A DNA stretch of 64,000 nt, from assembly GCA_020638955.1 (NCBI GenBank), contig JACKHO010000010.1, positions 124,001-188,000 of the forward strand, in the 5' to 3' direction. This stretch comes from Planctomycetaceae bacterium. GTDB lineage: Bacteria > Planctomycetota > Planctomycetia > Planctomycetales > Planctomycetaceae. This document shows, piece by piece, positions 1 to 8,114 of this stretch (the stretch's first letter is position 1; the number at the start of each line of letters is the position of its first letter). The notes under the pieces were generated by a model. It was not told the DNA's origin, made no database searches, and saw nothing but the letters and a program-made list of their open reading frames with translations. A program made the position numbers and the translations under genes.

Positions 1-744
1 CAACTGGCCCGGTATCTCACCTCGGAACAGGCACTGGTCTTCCCGGAACATGATGGCAACGTCGCAGCATGGAATGCCAAAGGACAGCGACTTCGAGTCT
101 CCGTTTCCAAAGATGCAGTGAGTATTCAGACTGTAGGCGAAGCTCGCACCATTTGTGGTGCTCTGCCGGAATTTCCGCAACTTCCTGGTCCGCATAGTGC
201 GATGAACATCGCACTGGCTCTCACCGTCTGCATCGATGAATTCAAACGACCGCTCGATGAGTGTCTGGATGCGATTCGTTCCTACGAAACTCTGCCACAC
301 CGTCTGCAATTCATTGGTGAAGTGCAGGGGCGTAAGTTCTACAACGACTCGAAAGCCACAACTCCCGAAGCGGCCATGGCGGCTTTGCAAACAGTAATGG
401 GACCGCTGCACCTCATCGCAGGCGGTGCAGACAAGGGCGTCGATCTTACTCCCTTCGCACAGGCAATTGCTCAGCGAGTCACGAGTGCTTGCTTCCTGGG
501 AGCCACAGGACCCGCGTTGCTAACGTCAGCAAACCAGTGTTTGCCTGACGGAGAATCAAAACCAATTGCGTGTGCCAACTCACTGGAGGAGGCGTTTGGT
601 CTTGTGTGGGCACAGTCTCAGCCCGGCGACACCATTCTGCTGTCTCCCGGATGCGCGAGCTTTGGCGAATTTCGCAACTATGAGGAGCGGGGAGCAGCGT
701 TTTGTGGGCTCGTGGAATCACTCCGTTGTCGGGCGACTTCGTAG
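1..744 (+). CDS. murD: UDP-N-acetylmuramoylalanine--D-glutamate ligase, C-terminal part
   Basis: The reading frame is open from base 1, so the 5' part of the gene lies outside the window; 247 residues are visible, about the last half of a normal MurD of roughly 450. MurD adds D-glutamate to UDP-MurNAc-L-Ala in the cytoplasm during peptidoglycan synthesis. Visible Mur ligase signatures are LPHRLQFIGE followed by FYNDSKATTPEAAMAAL (the lysine and ND of the C-terminal domain), GGADKGVDLTPF, and near the end LLSPGCASFGEFRNYEERG, which is characteristic of MurD rather than MurC/E/F. The last 67 bases overlap the 3' end of a convergent rRNA methyltransferase gene. The presence of murD shows that this lineage keeps a peptidoglycan pathway. 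Identification is firm; the missing start is simply the window edge. Confidence 0.95.
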   Translation, partial: QLARYLTSEQALVFPEHDGNVAAWNAKGQRLRVSVSKDAVSIQTVGEARTICGALPEFPQLPGPHSAMNIALALTVCIDEFKRPLDECLDAIRSYETLPHRLQFIGEVQGRKFYNDSKATTPEAAMAALQTVMGPLHLIAGGADKGVDLTPFAQAIAQRVTSACFLGATGPALLTSANQCLPDGESKPIACANSLEEAFGLVWAQSQPGDTILLSPGCASFGEFRNYEERGAAFCGLVESLRCRATS

Positions 745-1463
745 AGCAGAATTCCCGCAGCCACAGCCACGTTGAGCGAATCGACCTGACCTGATTGGGG
801 AATGGCGACCAGAGAATCGCAGCATTCCATTAATTCAGCAGATGGCCCGACGCCTTCGTTGCCGACGACAAGTACAATTCGGCCGGTCAGTTGCTCGTTC
901 GCTGGAGCACAAGTTGCCTTCTCTGATCCCGCAACCGCTCGAAATCCAGCCTGCTGCAGTTGTTTGACCGCATCCACCAGCGACGGCATCTGCACCAGCG
1001 GTAAGTGGTTCACGGCTCCTGCCGAACTCCGTACGACCTGTGCGTTCACACCACTCTGTTCGCGTTCGGGAACCACCACGGCCGCCACGCCGAAGATTTC
1101 TGCTGAACGTAGAATTGCACCAAAGTTGTGAGGATCCTGTATTCGGTCCAATACCAGGACGCACGCTGACTCGCTCTCCGTCAGGTCCGTCAGCACTTTC
1201 TCCCAGTCGGAATATGGAAAATCCGGCATGCGGGCGGCGCAGCCTTGATGATCACGCCGGTTGAGTAATTGTTCCAACTCACTGGCGGAACAGTCATGGC
1301 ACGGAATGTCCAGTTCCCGAGTGAGAGTTTGGAGCTCCTCGGCCCGGTCGGCATCGAGCGACTCTATTGCCATGCGCACCTCGGTGGGCAACCATCGCCC
1401 GACCCGCAATGTCTCCCAGACGGCATGCCAGCCGCACAGCCACGCCCGCTGATGGTTTCCCAT
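678..1463 (-). CDS. TrmH/SpoU-family RNA 2'-O-methyltransferase (RlmB-like)
   Basis: A 261-residue SPOUT methyltransferase. The three SpoU motifs are in order: LDRIQDPHNFGAILRSAEIF at about residues 105-124, VVGNEGVG at about 200-207, and IPQSGQVDSLNVAVAAGILL at about 221-240. An N-terminal L30e-like substrate-binding domain precedes them. Such enzymes methylate ribose in 23S rRNA or tRNA; the domain order and the spelling of motif 3 fit RlmB (23S rRNA G2251) best, but other TrmH-family members cannot be excluded. I chose the ATG at 1463 because GAGGAAAA lies about ten bases upstream; the frame stays open to an earlier ATG at 1544, which would add 27 mainly basic residues. The gene converges on murD and overlaps its end. 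Confidence 0.88.
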   Translation of the reverse strand: MGNHQRAWLCGWHAVWETLRVGRWLPTEVRMAIESLDADRAEELQTLTRELDIPCHDCSASELEQLLNRRDHQGCAARMPDFPYSDWEKVLTDLTESESACVLVLDRIQDPHNFGAILRSAEIFGVAAVVVPEREQSGVNAQVVRSSAGAVNHLPLVQMPSLVDAVKQLQQAGFRAVAGSEKATCAPANEQLTGRIVLVVGNEGVGPSAELMECCDSLVAIPQSGQVDSLNVAVAAGILLYEVARQRSDSTSPQNAAPRSS

Positions 1464-1635
1464 CAGAGTTGCTTTTCCTCGCTTTTTACGGTGTCGACCT
1501 ACCAAAGAACCGGTTTCCTCCGACAAAGTTCGTTGCATCCCCACGGTGTCGGGATAAGAATAACGGGATTGACCGGCTATCTGCTATTGGCTGTTGCCGA
1601 ATCTTGACAGAATCCCAGGCACTGGCTCCCTGCCA

Positions 1636-2478
1636 ATGGCCGTGTTCGACACAATGCGACGACTGATGAACTTTGCCTTTGGACGCCGGAAATCATTGCC
1701 GGCCTACCAGACAGAAGAAGAACGCGACGGGCTGCGGGCCGCCTGCCGGTTCAATGCGCAGTTGCTCGACTTTCTGCGAGACCACGTCAAGGAAGGGGTC
1801 ACGACGAACGAACTCGACGCATTGGCGCATCATTACACCGTCGAACACGGGCACATTCCCGCCTGTCTGGGTTACCGCGGCTATCCTAAAAGTATTTGCA
1901 CCAGTGTGAACGAATGTGTGTGCCACGGCATTCCGAATGACCGTGAACTGCAATCGGGTGATATTGTCAACGTCGACTGCACAACCATTGTCGATGGCTG
2001 GTATGGTGACTCATCAGAAACATTCTTGATTGGCGAAACCAGCGACGACGCAAAGCGCATTACGCAAGCGTCCTTCGACGCCCTCTGGCTCGCCATTCGA
2101 GCCATCGAACCGTACAGCTCCGTCTTGGAAATTGGCCTGGCCATTGCCCGCTTTGCCCGCGACCAGAACATTGGAGTCGTCGAAAACTTCCAGGGACACG
2201 GCATTGGCAGGATGTTTCATCAGGAACCCGGCATCCCCCATTTTCCGGTTAAGAAGAGTCGCCGTGATATTCTAGAGCCGGGAGTTTGTTTCACCATTGA
2301 GCCGATGCTGAATATCGGGTCCGGAGCCACGACCAGCCCGCTGGATGATGGTTGGACCGTGCTTACCGCCGACGGCACGCTGTCGGCACAATTCGAACAT
2401 CAAATTCTCATGACCGAACTCGGTCCAGAAGTGCTGACACTCACCCAGAACGGGCCGCAGGAAGGGCACAAATTCTGA
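1636..2478 (+). CDS. map: Type I methionine aminopeptidase
   Basis: Removes the initiator methionine from nascent proteins in the cytoplasm. Numbered from the ATG at 1636 the metal ligands of the pita-bread fold are all present: Asp114 (VNVDCT), Asp125 (YGDSSETF), His188 (GHGIGRMFHQEP), Glu222 (FTIEPM) and Glu254 (QFEHQILMT); the substrate histidine is in CHGIP. Length is about 280, slightly longer than the minimal enzyme because of about 20 extra residues before the catalytic domain. No zinc-finger or SH3-binding extension is seen. The frame is open upstream to a TTG at 1594 and there are further in-frame ATGs at 1654 and 1666, so the exact start is uncertain. It stands alone between a divergent methyltransferase gene and a glycosyltransferase. 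Confidence 0.93.
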   Translation: MAVFDTMRRLMNFAFGRRKSLPAYQTEEERDGLRAACRFNAQLLDFLRDHVKEGVTTNELDALAHHYTVEHGHIPACLGYRGYPKSICTSVNECVCHGIPNDRELQSGDIVNVDCTTIVDGWYGDSSETFLIGETSDDAKRITQASFDALWLAIRAIEPYSSVLEIGLAIARFARDQNIGVVENFQGHGIGRMFHQEPGIPHFPVKKSRRDILEPGVCFTIEPMLNIGSGATTSPLDDGWTVLTADGTLSAQFEHQILMTELGPEVLTLTQNGPQEGHKF

Positions 2479-2562
2479 AAGAGCTGACTGAACGCGGTGT
2501 GTTAATAGCCGCCCCAGAATCTAATGAGCAGCATCTGACAAGAATTGTGAAAGCTTGGTTTA

Positions 2563-3339
2563 ATGAAACTTGAGGACACACCAGTCGAGACAAAACCGCG
2601 CGGCAAGGTCATTGCCGTCATGCCGGCGTACAACGCCGCGCTCACGCTGGAACGCACCATTCAGGACATTCCAGCTGGAAGTGTCGACGAAGTCATCCTG
2701 GTGGACGACTGCAGCAAGGACAACACGGTCGAAGTGGCCAGGTCACTGGGGCTGACGGTCATTCCTCACGAAAAGAACCTGGGCTATGGTGGGAACCAGA
2801 AGACCTGCTACCGCGAAGCATTAGACCGTGGCGCTGATTATGTCGTCATGATTCACCCCGACTATCAATACGACAGCCGCGTCATTCCAGTGGCTGTGGA
2901 ATTGATCCGACTCGGCATTTGCGATGTCATCCTCGGTTCACGCATTCGTACACGAGGTGAAGCACTTCAAGGGGGCATGCCCGTCTGGAAGTACATCGCC
3001 AACCGCTGCCTGACCTTCACGGAAAACGTCATCCTGGGACAGAACCTCGGAGACTTCCACAGCGGCTTCAGGGCTTATAGTCGTGAAGTGTTGGAGAAGC
3101 TCCCGTGGGAGGGAAACACGGACGACTTCGCGTTCGACAGCCAGTTTCTGGCCCAGTCGGTGTACTTCGGATTCAAACTGGGTGATGTCCCGGTCCCTGT
3201 GCGGTACTTCGAGGAAGCGTCAAGCATTAACTTCACCCGCAGTTGCAAGTACGGATTCACGACCCTGTGGATTCTCCTGCAGTTTCTGCTCCAGCGCATG
3301 GGGCTGGGAAGATTCTCGATTTTTCGCTCCAGACAATAG
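2563..3339 (+). CDS. Family 2 glycosyltransferase (dolichyl-phosphate mannose synthase-like)
   Basis: A 258-residue GT-A fold enzyme. The N-terminus has VIAVMPAYNAALTLERTI, then the nucleotide-binding ILVDDCSKDNT with Asp48-Asp49, then KNLGYGGNQKTCYREAL, and the metal-binding region VMIHPDYQYD at about 96-104, where HPD takes the place of DxD. GSRIRTRGEAL and the later DFHSGFRAYSREVLE with TDDFAFDSQFL match the subgroup related to polyprenyl-phosphate glycosyl transferases. There is no clear transmembrane anchor at the C-terminus, so it probably works at the inner face of the membrane as a peripheral enzyme. The sugar and acceptor cannot be deduced. The start ATG follows map by 84 bases. No other glycan genes are adjacent. 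Confidence 0.87.
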   Translation: MKLEDTPVETKPRGKVIAVMPAYNAALTLERTIQDIPAGSVDEVILVDDCSKDNTVEVARSLGLTVIPHEKNLGYGGNQKTCYREALDRGADYVVMIHPDYQYDSRVIPVAVELIRLGICDVILGSRIRTRGEALQGGMPVWKYIANRCLTFTENVILGQNLGDFHSGFRAYSREVLEKLPWEGNTDDFAFDSQFLAQSVYFGFKLGDVPVPVRYFEEASSINFTRSCKYGFTTLWILLQFLLQRMGLGRFSIFRSRQ

Positions 3340-3373
3340 TCGCCGCAAAGCAACCTGGCACGAATCCCTTGCC

Positions 3374-3513
3374 GTAGGCCCGGACCGAAGGCTGAATGTG
3401 AACGCCGGAACTGCGCAAACAGCAGCTGAGTAGTTCACCTTGTTCGATTTTGATGAACGGTCTCTTGCGGCCTGAGTTCCGGCAACATTTCGGTTTGCTC
3501 CGGTCCGGCCTAC
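3374..3513. repeat. Inverted-repeat element copy 1 (conserved arms, variable core)
   Basis: A 140-base element between a glycosyltransferase gene and sufS. It begins GTAGGCCCGGACCG and ends CGGTCCGGCCTAC, an almost perfect terminal inverted repeat, and an inner inverted pair GCCGGAACT / AGTTCCGGC lies inside it. The left arm (3374-3420) and right arm (3475-3513) are nearly identical to the element at 11487-11625, while the 54-base core is not. No coding capacity. Confidence 0.85.
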
Positions 3514-3570
3514 GTTTCTCCAGCAAAGCAGTGCCTACCCGTTGTCTGACTCCGCGCCTAGAATGCCTGA

Positions 3571-4833
3571 GTGGGCTCGCATTTTCCGCAAATTAGAACA
3601 GACCGTGTTGTGATCAACGTTCGCGAACAGTTTCCGATTCTCCAGCAAACTCTGAAAAACGACCTGCCGGTGACGTTTCTGGACAGTGGTGCTTCGGCAC
3701 AGCGGCCACAGTGCGTCATCGACAGGGAAAAGGAAGTTGCCGAATCGTTTTACGCGAATGCTTATCGTGGTGTTTACCGATTCGGAGCCCTGGTTGATGA
3801 ACAGCTCGAAGCCACACGCGACGCAGTCCGCGACTTCATCAACGCGGAACACACCGACGAAATTGCGTTCGTTGCCGGGGCAACCATGGGGCTTAACCTC
3901 ATCGCCTTTGGCTGGGGGAAGCACAATTTGCAGCCGGGGGATGAAATCGTCGTCAGCCTGCTGGAACATCATGCCAATTTTGTTCCCTGGCAACAGGTTG
4001 CCAAACAAACGGGGGCGGTCCTGCGAGTGTTACCGCTGACCGATGACGGCCAAATTAATTTGAGCCAGCTGGATCAAGTCATCTCAAACCGCACCAAAGT
4101 CGTAGCGGTCACCGGGATGTCGAACGTCCTGGGGACCATGCCGCCGCTGAAGCTGTTGAGCCAGAAGGCACACGCCTGCGGGGCGATTTTCGTCGTCGAT
4201 GGAGCTCAAAGTGTTCCGCACGTCGCGACTGACGTACGCGGTGACGGAATCGACTTTCTCGTCTTCTCCGGTCACAAGTGCTACGGACCGTCGGGCGTGG
4301 GAGTCGTCTACGGGCGCAAAGAACTTCTGGAACAAACAGAGCCCATTCTGTTCGGTGGGCACATGGTGGATCAGGTGCGGATTGAGGAGTCAACCTGGGC
4401 CTCTCCGCCCGCTCGTTTCGAGGCAGGAACGTTACCCATCGTCCCGGTTATTGCGCTGCGTACAGCCATCGAGTTCGTCCGGGATATTGGATTCGCTGCG
4501 ATCCACAAGCAGGAGCAGGAACTGCTTGCGTTGGCACATCAGGCGCTGTGTGAAGTGACGGGAGTCAAAATCTACGGCCCCGGACCCGCGGCGAAAGGTC
4601 CCATTGTCAGCTTCACAATGGATGGAGCCGCAGCGGAAGACGTCGCCCATTTACTGGACCGCAAAGGAGTCTTCGTCAGGCACGGACATCACTGCGCCAT
4701 GCCTCTGCATAACTGGCTGAATGTGCCAGCGACCATCAGAGCGAGCTTCGGCGTCTATACAAACGCAGATGACATTCACCGCCTCGCTGATGCACTACGC
4801 TACGTCCGACAACGCCTGCGGCTGGATGATTAA
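3571..4833 (+). CDS. sufS: SufS-type cysteine desulfurase
   Basis: A PLP enzyme that takes sulfur from cysteine for iron-sulfur cluster assembly. The 420-residue frame shows the group II (SufS/CsdA) layout: LEHHANFVPWQ with the histidine that stacks on PLP, VVDGAQSVPH with the PLP-binding Asp, FSGHKCYGPSGVGVVYG with Lys236 as the Schiff-base lysine, and RHGHHCAMPLH with Cys375 as the persulfide-forming cysteine. ASPPARFEAGT is also typical. The GTG at 3571 is the first start in the frame; a GTG at 3610 (giving MINVREQFPIL) fits the usual family N-terminus better, so the first 13 residues may not be translated. No sufBCD or sufU genes are adjacent, so the Suf partners are elsewhere. Confidence 0.93.
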   Translation: MGSHFPQIRTDRVVINVREQFPILQQTLKNDLPVTFLDSGASAQRPQCVIDREKEVAESFYANAYRGVYRFGALVDEQLEATRDAVRDFINAEHTDEIAFVAGATMGLNLIAFGWGKHNLQPGDEIVVSLLEHHANFVPWQQVAKQTGAVLRVLPLTDDGQINLSQLDQVISNRTKVVAVTGMSNVLGTMPPLKLLSQKAHACGAIFVVDGAQSVPHVATDVRGDGIDFLVFSGHKCYGPSGVGVVYGRKELLEQTEPILFGGHMVDQVRIEESTWASPPARFEAGTLPIVPVIALRTAIEFVRDIGFAAIHKQEQELLALAHQALCEVTGVKIYGPGPAAKGPIVSFTMDGAAAEDVAHLLDRKGVFVRHGHHCAMPLHNWLNVPATIRASFGVYTNADDIHRLADALRYVRQRLRLDD

Positions 4834-5007
4834 CAATCTGGGGGGCCTGCAGGAATATCGTGGGAGGTTCTGTCGCCCCGGTGATATCGTGCGACAGGGG
4901 GGACCTGTTGGTACTTGTCCAAGTTGTTGTTGCAGGGGACAGTAACGAGCGGGCTGCTAGAATTCTGCCGTGTTACACAGGCTGTCGTTACTTCCGAAGC
5001 TGCATCG

Positions 5008-6015
5008 ATGAGTCAGAATCTTCAAGGAACAACTATTGGAATCACAGGAATCAGTGGATTCCTTGGTCGTCACATTGCGGAACGCTGTCTGATGCGGGGA
5101 GCCGTAGTGAAAGGACTGGATCTTCACGGTCCCGAAGGTCCCGAATATGAATTCATCCTGGGCGACGTGACTTCTCCCAGCGACATCAAAAGGCTTTGTG
5201 CGGGCTGTGATGTCATTATTCATACTGCCGCCATTGTGAAAGAGGGGGGCGATCGCGCACTGTTTGAACGGGTTAACGTTGGGGGAACGCACAATGTGGT
5301 CGAGGCCGCTCAAGCTGCCGGCGTGCGTCGATTCATTCATCTCTCGTCCATCATGGTTTATGGCCTCACGTTCGAAGGAGAAGTGAATGAGGAATCACCT
5401 TTGAATGGCGAAGGAAATCCGTACTGTCAGACGAAAATCGATAGCGAACGGGTGGCTATGGAGCGACATGTTTCGGGGCAGTTTGATGTTGTTGCCGTGC
5501 GTTCTGGCGATGTCTATGGACCGGGTTCCTTACCGTGGACCGTTCGGCCAATCCGGATGATGAAAGCAGGAGTCTTTACGCTCGCCAATGGTGGCCGGGG
5601 CGTGTTGAATCCCGTGTACATTGACAATTTGGTAGATGCTGTACTGCTGGTATTGCAGACCAATCGAACGGGTGAGGCGTACAACATTACCGATGGGCAG
5701 GTCGTGACCTGTCGTGATTTCTTTCTGCACTACGCTCACATGCTGGGACGTGGTCGTTTGCGGTACGCACCTGCGTGGTTGCTCGAGGGGAGCTTACGCG
5801 CGTGGCAGTTCCTGCTGGCCCTGTTCGGCACGGAGCCCCGTATTCATCCCGACTCCATTGCCTTTGTTACCCGCCGCGGAACGTATTCCATCGAGAAGGC
5901 GAAGGCCGTACTGGGGTATGTTCCGCATGTCGACTTGGTTGAAGGGATGCGCCGGACGGAAGAGTGGGCCCGGTCGGTTGGACTTATTCTTCCGCGTCAG
6001 CGTCCGGTCGCATGA
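5008..6015 (+). CDS. NAD-dependent epimerase/dehydratase-family protein (extended SDR)
   Basis: A 335-residue extended short-chain dehydrogenase/reductase. From the ATG at 5008 it begins with the Rossmann motif GITGISGFLG and has the extended-SDR features HTAAIVKEGG, the VNVGGTHNVVEAAQAAGV segment, IHLSSIMVYG with the catalytic Ser, and PYCQTKIDSE, where Tyr and Lys form YxxxK. VYGPGSLPW follows. This layout is shared by nucleotide-sugar epimerases and 3-beta-hydroxysteroid dehydrogenase-like proteins; the substrate cannot be assigned. The frame is open upstream to 4915 but the NAD motif is directly after the 5008 start. The last 32 bases overlap the 3' end of a convergent SDR gene. Confidence 0.85.
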   Translation: MSQNLQGTTIGITGISGFLGRHIAERCLMRGAVVKGLDLHGPEGPEYEFILGDVTSPSDIKRLCAGCDVIIHTAAIVKEGGDRALFERVNVGGTHNVVEAAQAAGVRRFIHLSSIMVYGLTFEGEVNEESPLNGEGNPYCQTKIDSERVAMERHVSGQFDVVAVRSGDVYGPGSLPWTVRPIRMMKAGVFTLANGGRGVLNPVYIDNLVDAVLLVLQTNRTGEAYNITDGQVVTCRDFFLHYAHMLGRGRLRYAPAWLLEGSLRAWQFLLALFGTEPRIHPDSIAFVTRRGTYSIEKAKAVLGYVPHVDLVEGMRRTEEWARSVGLILPRQRPVA

Positions 6016-6781
6016 AATTCATCGACATGCGTGCCAGCAGCGTGCGGGGCAGAAACCGATTGAGAAATGTCAGGATGCTCGGAATGATTCCGACGACAAT
6101 ACTCGGTCGCTTTCGTCGCAGCCCGCTCATGGTTGCTTTGACAACGTCGTCACGATTCAACGCAATGGACGAAAGCCGCGTGGGCATATCTGCCAGTTCA
6201 ATGAACTCCGTGTTTACAACGCCGGGACAGACGGCCATGACATGTACACCCCGGCCTCTGGTCTCCGCCCAGAGTGCTTCGCTGAACGAGAGTACGAAGG
6301 CTTTGGAGGCTGCGTATGCTGGCATGTAGACCACCGGCTGAAATGCCGCTCGCGACGCCACATTGATAATAGTTCCAGACTTCCGCGAGAGCATTCCAGG
6401 CAAGTAAGCGTACGTCAACAAGGCAAGTACATTGATGTTTAACTGCAGCATGTTGTCGACCTGATTGGGGTTCGTGTGTTCGCAGCGCGACCACATACCA
6501 AACCCGGCGTTGTTGATCAGAATATCAACCTGCAGGCCTTCGTTGCTCAGTTCCTCAATAAGTTGCTGCGGCTGTCCGTCGGCGAGCAAATCGACCGCCC
6601 TGACGACAGTTTTGACTCCATGAGAGGTTTGCAATTCCACAGCTAGACTGTTGAGGCGTTCCTCACGGCGTGCAACGAGAATGAGATTCGCCCCTTCTTC
6701 CGCGAAGGCTCGTGCGTAAGCTGCCCCAATTCCCGCCGAGGCTCCCGTAATCAGGCACCATTTATTTTCGAAATGAGTCAT
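5984..6781 (-). CDS. Short-chain dehydrogenase/reductase (classical SDR)
   Basis: A 265-residue oxidoreductase. From the ATG at 6781 it starts MTHFENKWCLITGASAGIG, so the TGxxxGIG cofactor motif is at residues 12-19; LVARREERL follows the second strand and suggests NADP preference. NNAGFGMW, INVASRAAF with the catalytic Ser, and YAASKAFVLSFSEAL with the YxxxK pair are present, and VCPGVVNTEF follows. The C-terminus IIPSILTFLNRFLPRTLLARMS is hydrophobic and basic and may sit on the membrane. It resembles the DltE/YdfG-like group that includes the protein at 31344. The frame is open upstream to 6988, but those residues have no homology-like pattern and I left them out. Confidence 0.88.
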   Translation of the reverse strand: MTHFENKWCLITGASAGIGAAYARAFAEEGANLILVARREERLNSLAVELQTSHGVKTVVRAVDLLADGQPQQLIEELSNEGLQVDILINNAGFGMWSRCEHTNPNQVDNMLQLNINVLALLTYAYLPGMLSRKSGTIINVASRAAFQPVVYMPAYAASKAFVLSFSEALWAETRGRGVHVMAVCPGVVNTEFIELADMPTRLSSIALNRDDVVKATMSGLRRKRPSIVVGIIPSILTFLNRFLPRTLLARMSMNFMRPDADAEE

Positions 6782-6880
6782 GAGACGCGGCCCGAGTTTG
6801 CATAGTGTTTGCAGAGTCAAATTCGTTTGGCCACATGAAGGGACCATACCGGGTTTCCATGCTGTAGGAAAACACGAGCA

Positions 6881-8089
6881 ATGCCCTTTTACAAAAAGAA
6901 CGACATCATCGAGACAAGTTGCTATCTTGACGCAACATCTATTTGCGGTCGAAGTACTGGAGAGGGCGCCTTGCCGGTTCAAATACAATGTACAGCTGTG
7001 GTGATCCGCAACGACGCGTTGGATCGAGTGTTGGATGGTGGTTCAAAGGATTTTGAGGCAATTGCCCCAAATGCAATGAGTTATTCCGATGACCGGCTTT
7101 CGCAGGCAAGTTTCATGTCTTCTATTGATGCGGAAGAGTTTGCGAAGTCGCTTGAACTTCGCGGCTTGCATCGTAGCGGGGAGTCACCCGAGTTTGTGGT
7201 GGTACAGGCTCATGACAAATCAATCGATCCTCCTTGTGATTGGCTCATCTTGTTTGAATACGAGCGACGGCTCATCGCGACCATCCGTGGCTCCGATTCG
7301 CGAACAGTTGTCGCGGCTGCTGTTGGTGCCGACTACGATCCTGACGCAGTCCAGCACTACACCGCTGAAGAAATTGCTGAGAAGTTCGAGTTTGTGGAAC
7401 GAAACGGAAGCATTGACACGTACCGTGAGAAGGCGACGGGCAAGTTGGTTTACAACACCCGTGAAACGCAACGACCCGACGAGATCTTTTCGCAAGCATT
7501 CGACACTGTTTGGAATCTCCATCGAGATCCAGGAAGACCTGCCAGATTCGGTGAAGAAGCGGCGAAAATCCGGGTGGCAATTGAAAACCTGCAATCCCTC
7601 GCGGCAAAGCATCCGGACGTGGCGAAGATTGCATTTGCATTGGGAATGGCCTGGTTTGCCATTGGAGAAGACGAAAAGGCACAGCGACAGTTGACCCGAG
7701 CGGTGGAACTTGAACCCGAGAACACAATTATGCTGAAGGAATTGGCAAGTGTTTGCCTGACGAGGACCGACTTGCCCAGCGCGCTTGCATTTGCAACCAA
7801 GGCGGTAACAGTTGAGCCAGATGACATTCAATTACTTGGCAACCTCGCCGTCATACAGCTTCTCAGCGGCAATGAGGTCGAGGCGAGAACGATAATCAAG
7901 CACGCCATTCACTTGCAGCCCGATGACATGGTGAACGGAAACATTCAGGCGATCATCGAGTCCGTAGCGTCAGGAACTCGACCGCGCCCGACGACACTCG
8001 AAGAAATGATGAGTCCGCGAAGGCCAAAACCGAGTCCGCCTCCTGAACCAAAGCCGAAGTCGTGGTGGTCACGACTTTTTGGCTCTTGA
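6881..8089 (+). CDS. TPR-repeat protein of unknown function
   Basis: A 402-residue protein with no signal peptide. The first 200 residues form a mixed domain I do not recognise (motifs CDWLILFEYERRLIATIRG and DAVQHYTAEEIAEKFEFVE). Residues from about 235 to 355 are helical repeats of TPR type: AFALGMAWFAIGEDEKAQRQ, LTRAVELEPEN, LPSALAFATKAVTVEPDD and EARTIIKHAIHLQPDD. The tail is Pro/Lys-rich and ends KPKSWWSRLFGS, a possible short membrane or partner-binding motif. AGGAAAA eight bases before the ATG supports the start. It diverges from the SDR gene with a 99-base spacer. A role as a cytoplasmic scaffold is only an inference from the repeats. Confidence 0.75.
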   Translation: MPFYKKNDIIETSCYLDATSICGRSTGEGALPVQIQCTAVVIRNDALDRVLDGGSKDFEAIAPNAMSYSDDRLSQASFMSSIDAEEFAKSLELRGLHRSGESPEFVVVQAHDKSIDPPCDWLILFEYERRLIATIRGSDSRTVVAAAVGADYDPDAVQHYTAEEIAEKFEFVERNGSIDTYREKATGKLVYNTRETQRPDEIFSQAFDTVWNLHRDPGRPARFGEEAAKIRVAIENLQSLAAKHPDVAKIAFALGMAWFAIGEDEKAQRQLTRAVELEPENTIMLKELASVCLTRTDLPSALAFATKAVTVEPDDIQLLGNLAVIQLLSGNEVEARTIIKHAIHLQPDDMVNGNIQAIIESVASGTRPRPTTLEEMMSPRRPKPSPPPEPKPKSWWSRLFGS

Positions 8090-8114
8090 ATTGATTGATG
8101 AAGAACACGTCAAA

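Noticed and set aside
4870..4897. Hairpin CTGTCGC/GCGACAG between sufS and the epimerase gene
   Set aside because: A 7-bp stem with a 14-base loop and no T run; may be chance, so it is not annotated as a terminator.
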